DNA of 64,000 bases from Epiperipatus broadwayi (Eukaryota > Onychophora > Udeonychophora > Euonychophora > Peripatidae): contig JAQFVV010012418.1 in NCBI GenBank assembly GCA_028023455.1, positions 8,797,244 through 8,861,243 on the forward strand, read 5' to 3'. Below the pieces are notes generated by a model, which had not been told where the DNA came from, did no database searches, and saw only the letters and a list, made by a program, of their open reading frames with translations. The translations under genes were made by a program, and so were the position numbers. This document shows, in pieces, positions 59,871-64,000 of this stretch (its first letter is position 1; every line of letters starts with the position of its first letter).

Positions 59871-61711
59871 TTATTGCAGAACCATTGGTACAGAAGTCCG
59901 GATTGACCGCGATCATGATGGCCTTAGCCGGTCATACTATGTGAGATATCGACGGTAAAAGCTATGTTGGTTAGCTATATCGGCTGATTCTTGGAGCCGC
60001 GATTTTTCACCTTGTCGACTTGAAGTCTCAAGCTCTAATCTCTCCTTTTATCTCCTGAGCTCTCCACCTAATTTTTCTTTGTTTTTTTTTTTTTTTTAAT
60101 TAAAACATTCCAATGGCCTTTGTCCTTTAGATTCTTTGTTTCCACTTGTTGTTGACACCTCCCATGCTATGCCTTCGGCCATATGTAACTTTATTTTATA
60201 TGATTTTATAGCACTACGTACATTTTATTTATTTCCTTATTTTTCTTTGATTACTTACACAAATTTTAACGCATGTTTTTCTTTATTTCTTATTTAAAAT
60301 TTAATAATCATTTATTTTTTTATCTAATTCTTGCTTTACCTCTACTCCCTAACCCGCATTCTGTTTATCGTCAAATGTGTACTTTGAAGCCCAGATTCTT
60401 ATCTTTTCGAACATATTAATTTTCTAGGTTTTTCTTTCCGCGCTATCGAAGTTTTTCTTTCCCCCCCCCTTTTTTTTTTTAAACTTTACTTTTCCTAAAT
60501 CATATTTTACTACATGTTTTATTTAGGTTTCTTTACTGCTTTAACTTTCCTACCGTATGCTGGTAGTATTATAATTTAATATTTACTTTTATCAAAATTC
60601 GGACTTTGACTAGCAAAAGATAACGATCTTGTTAACTCTAGTTCCCTCTCTTTCTCTTTGTTGTGCTAGTTTTCAACATTTCTTGGTTTGTTAATTTCCA
60701 AGCTCGTTTTTCTTTCTTATTTATTTCTTTCTTTCCAACCCTAACATTTCTAATTTGTGGATGTTTTGTAGGTACATGTGTGACCACAGTATGTGCGCTC
60801 ATCACATTACACCGTTCCTCCCTTTAAAATTTTTTTTTTTCTTAAAAAAATTTTTTTATCTTATGCCTGGAAACCTAAGTGCTCCCAACTATTGTTCGAA
60901 CTCCTTTTTTTTTCATTATTGCTACTATGATGTGGCGATGAGGTTAATCTATAGAGAGGCGACCAGGTAAATTATATCCCTTTCTTTGCTGAACCAAGCA
61001 GTATAGCCAAACCAATTTAATCCTAACCTTACCATGCCTGCGTTTAATTTCTGCCACTACTCATATCTACAGGTTCGAATCCACAGGATATCTCTGTGAC
61101 CCAATTAAACCTGTTCATACATCGCATTTCTGCAATAAGGCACCTGTAAGTGCCAACTCCGGACACTATTATTGAGGTGGCTTGGAGGACTGGCATCTTT
61201 CCGTCCAGCTCATTCATGAGCCCAGTGTATTTCTGAACGCTCTATATTCATACCAAAAGGGGTTCTTTCCCCATAGATTGGTCTCTGGACCATTGACTCA
61301 TGATATATGTGCTTAATATCTACCTGGAAATATTAATCCAGTGAGTCATTGTGATACTGGGATCTCTGTTCCTGTGTTCTCTGTATGATAATACTTGATG
61401 CACCGCAGACCTCCACAAGCATGGCAAAGAAGAAGGCAAAACCAAGTACTGCTAATAAGATCAAGCTACACATATCTAAGCCTACTTTCCCTCAACCTCA
61501 ATCTACAACCCCATCCTGCCAATTAATTTATCCTTTATCATTTTATCCTAAAGTCCCTCATACTGTTTGGCCATCTATTGGCTCGTCATTTCTTTATATC
61601 ATTAGTTTCTGTATGCCCATCTGTTCTCCATGATTCGAGGTCCATGTCCATTTCTGAATGTGTCATCATCTATTCCTCCTTTTTTTTTTATTTTGGGACC
61701 GCTCTTACGTT
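59871..61711. other. Non-coding part of the young LTR element
   Basis: Between the LTR and gag lie 1.84 kb, pyrimidine-rich on the plus strand and so purine-rich in the gag sense. No RT, RNase H or integrase motif is seen on either strand. On the minus strand a purine-rich tract (AGGAGATAAAAGGAGAG) lies near 60050. A short minus-strand frame of 57 codons near 61220-61050 (starting MNELDGKMP) has no recognised domain. Plus-strand frames at 60755 and 61385 look accidental. Confidence 0.5.
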
Positions 61712-63127
61712 TTATCTGGTGGTTGTCTTATCTGGTGGTTGTCTTCCTCTGTTGATATCACCTCTTCCTCCTCTGGGATGCGGATGTTGCTCTCGATGTC
61801 CATGACTCACTGTCATGTCATATGGACGCTTATATTCTGTCTCCTCTCTCTGTCGTCCGTTTCCTTGCCTCCTCGGGTTCCATTCCCTAGAATATCCTTG
61901 TTCTTCTTGCCAACGTCCTTCCCCAGGATCCCAGTCATCTCTTATTCTAGGTGCTTCTCTTACACGCTGTTCCGACGGCGATTCCTCACTCTGTTGGTTG
62001 TCCCTAGTGGTGTCCAGCGCACTCAGCATCTCTGCCACCTGGTCCACCGTTTTCCTCTCTGTACCGATGAGAGTACGTTCAATGTCCTTCGGAAACCCGG
62101 ACCTAATTATACGGAGTATTTGCATCTCCTGTCGACGGAAGAATGTTACGAATGACTCCTCCGGTCCCCATTTGTGCTGTTTTATTTGATGCAACATATG
62201 CTCCTGGAGCTCCTCACTCCAATAACTGCTCTTCAACATTCTCTGGTATGCTGCAAACGTAATGGGCTTCTGGAATAGCGAATTCCACCAGACTTGAGAC
62301 TCGCCCTGCAGATGGCTGCAAGCGACTGCTATCTTGGCTTCTTCACTTACTCTACTGAATTGGAAGTACCGTTCCAGGCTGCTCAAGTGTTCCATCGGGC
62401 TTTCTCCAGGGTTACCATTGAAAACTTGTACCTTCAGGAAGTGGTGGAAGCCCACAGGATAGTCCATGTAATTTCCAGATTCTCTGATTCTGTCTTCTCC
62501 ATTAGTTCTTGGTTCTCGGCCCTCTATATTGGCATTAATGCTGCTATTGGCTGTACTCTTTACACATTCTTCCACTCTTGTGTTTAAACTGGCTATTACT
62601 TTTGCCACTTGACCTAAACTCTCCTGCACGCTCATCATCACTCTTTGACTCTTATCTCTAACTACATCCATCTCTTCATCTAACGGTCTTATCTCCCTTT
62701 CTGGATGTCCTATATCCTTTTCCCAATCACAATCTCCTAATTCTCTAACTCTCTCCTCAACCGTTTCAGATTTCGCATATCCACATGGCCCTATACTCCT
62801 TTGTTCCTCCATCCCCATCTCTGGGTGAAATCCAGCCCATGTATCATTAGACTTTGATTGCTGGATGATCTCATTTTTTACTTCTTCCTTGAATGCAGCC
62901 ATTCTTTTCTGGCTATCGATTTCAACCTTGATCATCCATTCTTCTATTCTTCTCTCCTGTCTGTTCATGTATTCTTCCGATTGCTGTTGATCAATCCTCA
63001 TTTGCCTTAGCATATCCATGATATCATTATTACTTATTTTACCCGGTGCTTTCATCTCTTTATCTTCATTCCCTTCTCTCACTTCCTTTCCTTGAACGTC
63101 CATTTTATCTTGGGATCTCGTATGCAT
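61712..63127 (-). CDS. Intact gag-like protein of an LTR retrotransposon (471 aa)
   Basis: This is the only long, uninterrupted retroelement frame in the window. Residues 30-95 are charged and heptad-like, a probable coiled coil. Residues 225-350 match the capsid-type gag of Ty3/gypsy-like elements: VFNGNPGESPMEHLSSLERY, then LQGESQVWW near 274-282 and EESFVTFFRR near 323-332. Residues 353-372 carry LIGTERKTVDQVAEMLSALD. The C-terminus is Arg/Gly-rich (RGGRGDINRGR), which can bind nucleic acid in place of a CCHC zinc knuckle; none is present. No protease or pol follows in frame. The start at 63127 is the first ATG of the frame. Its GC and CpG content is above its surroundings. A deleted relative lies at 18740-19411. 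Confidence 0.8.
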   Translation of the reverse strand: MHTRSQDKMDVQGKEVREGNEDKEMKAPGKISNNDIMDMLRQMRIDQQQSEEYMNRQERRIEEWMIKVEIDSQKRMAAFKEEVKNEIIQQSKSNDTWAGFHPEMGMEEQRSIGPCGYAKSETVEERVRELGDCDWEKDIGHPEREIRPLDEEMDVVRDKSQRVMMSVQESLGQVAKVIASLNTRVEECVKSTANSSINANIEGREPRTNGEDRIRESGNYMDYPVGFHHFLKVQVFNGNPGESPMEHLSSLERYFQFSRVSEEAKIAVACSHLQGESQVWWNSLFQKPITFAAYQRMLKSSYWSEELQEHMLHQIKQHKWGPEESFVTFFRRQEMQILRIIRSGFPKDIERTLIGTERKTVDQVAEMLSALDTTRDNQQSEESPSEQRVREAPRIRDDWDPGEGRWQEEQGYSREWNPRRQGNGRQREETEYKRPYDMTVSHGHREQHPHPRGGRGDINRGRQPPDKTTTR

Positions 63128-64000
63128 AAATATAATGTTCTTTAACCCTTAATCTACATTTTTAATATTGTTTTACTAAACTCTTCTGGCTATATTTATA
63201 TAACGAAAATTTTTTTCTATTGATTCTCTGCTTTCCTTTTACTTTGATTAATGATTTAATATTTGTGATTTATCAGTTAGCGTTTAGATCACTAGCCAAT
63301 CCAAACATCTGTACTCCGGTTCCTCTTCTTGTCCGCCTGCCCTAGATTTGCCCAACTGCCCGTCCACCTTGATGATTGTCCTCGTTTTCCCTACTCATCT
63401 ACCTCTGACTCACTTTAATTAATTCAATGCTGCACGTTTATATATATATATATATTTTAAAATTTAACTCACTACTATATCGATATATCTAAGGAAATTC
63501 ATTTTGACTGTTTCCAGACGCATGTACTTATGACATATATATTTCTAATATTTCGTTATAAACTCCCCTTATTCTACGGTCGTTTTAGAATAAAATCATA
63601 CACATATATTTCTTCACTAGGATAATCTCCCTCGTTACACATAAAACGTTTTTTGTAAATTATATTCCTTCACTATCTTAAAATCATACGTATATCTCTT
63701 CTTTTTTTTTCGACACGACTTATATATTACATGGCGGTAATCATTTGACATTATGTTTTCTTTGTTCGTTATAACTTGACTAATTATTATCTGAGATTAT
63801 CCTTCACTATTCATTTCACTAACTAAAAAATTTCCCCCTCGCTACTCTTTGTACACATTTGACGTGAAACGCTCGCATGGAGTATTATAAAAAAAAACTT
63901 ATCCCCTTCGCCTTCGCTTTTCGCCACTTTAACTTGCAACGCTACATTTATGTGTTTGAAACACATATATTAACCAATTTTTATTTTAGAAAATATTTAT
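63128..64000. other. Leader side of the young LTR element, runs off the window
   Basis: This is upstream of gag on the minus strand and probably leader DNA. No copy of the 58991-59870 LTR is seen here, so the 5' LTR must lie outside, or the LTR belongs to another element. The stretch is relatively rich in CpG (for example TTTACGTG-like and CGTTACAC sites). No gene recognised. Confidence 0.45.

Noticed and set aside
59886-59905. Primer site proving a plus-strand element at 58991
   Set aside because: TGGTACAGAAGTCC resembles a primer site, but the linked gag is on the minus strand and no tRNA match can be checked, so it was left as an open question.
61658-62189. Long plus-strand frames opposite gag
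   Set aside because: They mirror the intact minus-strand gag and have no domain.
1-64000. CRISPR arrays, operons or prokaryotic genes
   Set aside because: No regular spacer-repeat pattern, no ribosome-binding sites ahead of long frames, and only eukaryotic transposon content.

Overview
This window reads as intergenic or intronic DNA of an AT-rich invertebrate animal. I found no convincing host protein gene, no canonical tRNA or rRNA gene and no CRISPR array. The animal assignment rests on the transposons: Penelope-like elements with GIY-YIG endonuclease, Ty3/gypsy pol, hAT transposases of the GTF2IRD2/SCAND3 type, RTE-like LINE tails, and tRNA-like SINE sequence. I cannot name the species. 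Almost every long open frame is either a transposon fragment or noise in AT-rich sequence.

Layout. 1-5.2 kb is AT-rich filler holding a small foldback element and a 137-bp tandem duplication. 5.6-9.6 kb is a hAT transposase pseudogene split by a LINE tail and by a foldback element that carries a 12-bp target duplication. 10.7-13.5 kb is a 2.8-kb inverted pair of Penelope-like copies with tRNA-like sequence at both outer ends. 14.3-15.1 kb is a second, reversed hAT relic. 16.4-23.4 kb is a complete non-autonomous LTR element with a broken gag, and its 3' LTR holds a 1.44-kb hAT deletion derivative. 24.6-25.1 kb is a near-perfect palindrome. 25.7-26.1 kb is an RTE-like LINE tail. 26-31.3 kb is featureless.

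31.3-46.6 kb is a nested complex. An old Ty3/gypsy element on the minus strand (gag, RT, RNase H, integrase) is split by a 5.5-kb LTR element inserted in RT and by a second composite insertion. That second insertion itself contains a complete 1.85-kb TRIM-like LTR element with a perfect 5-bp duplication. A Penelope RT remnant lies inside an inverted repeat at its far end. 46.7-47.6 kb keeps CpG sites better than its surroundings and is the best candidate for host regulatory DNA. 49.0-50.2 kb is the largest foldback element. 52.1-54.3 kb is a third Penelope copy, itself hit by a foldback element, followed by an inverted SINE pair. 57.5-57.7 kb is a small hairpin element. 59.0-64 kb is a younger, more GC-rich LTR element with an intact 471-codon gag on the minus strand and no pol in view.

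Three observations stand out. First, two related LTR elements appear to carry only gag, with no pol. Second, a foldback family of four copies carries 10-13-bp target duplications. Third, tRNA-like sequence sits at the same place 3' of all three Penelope copies. All element calls come from reading the sequence by eye; family names are recognition from memory, not search results.
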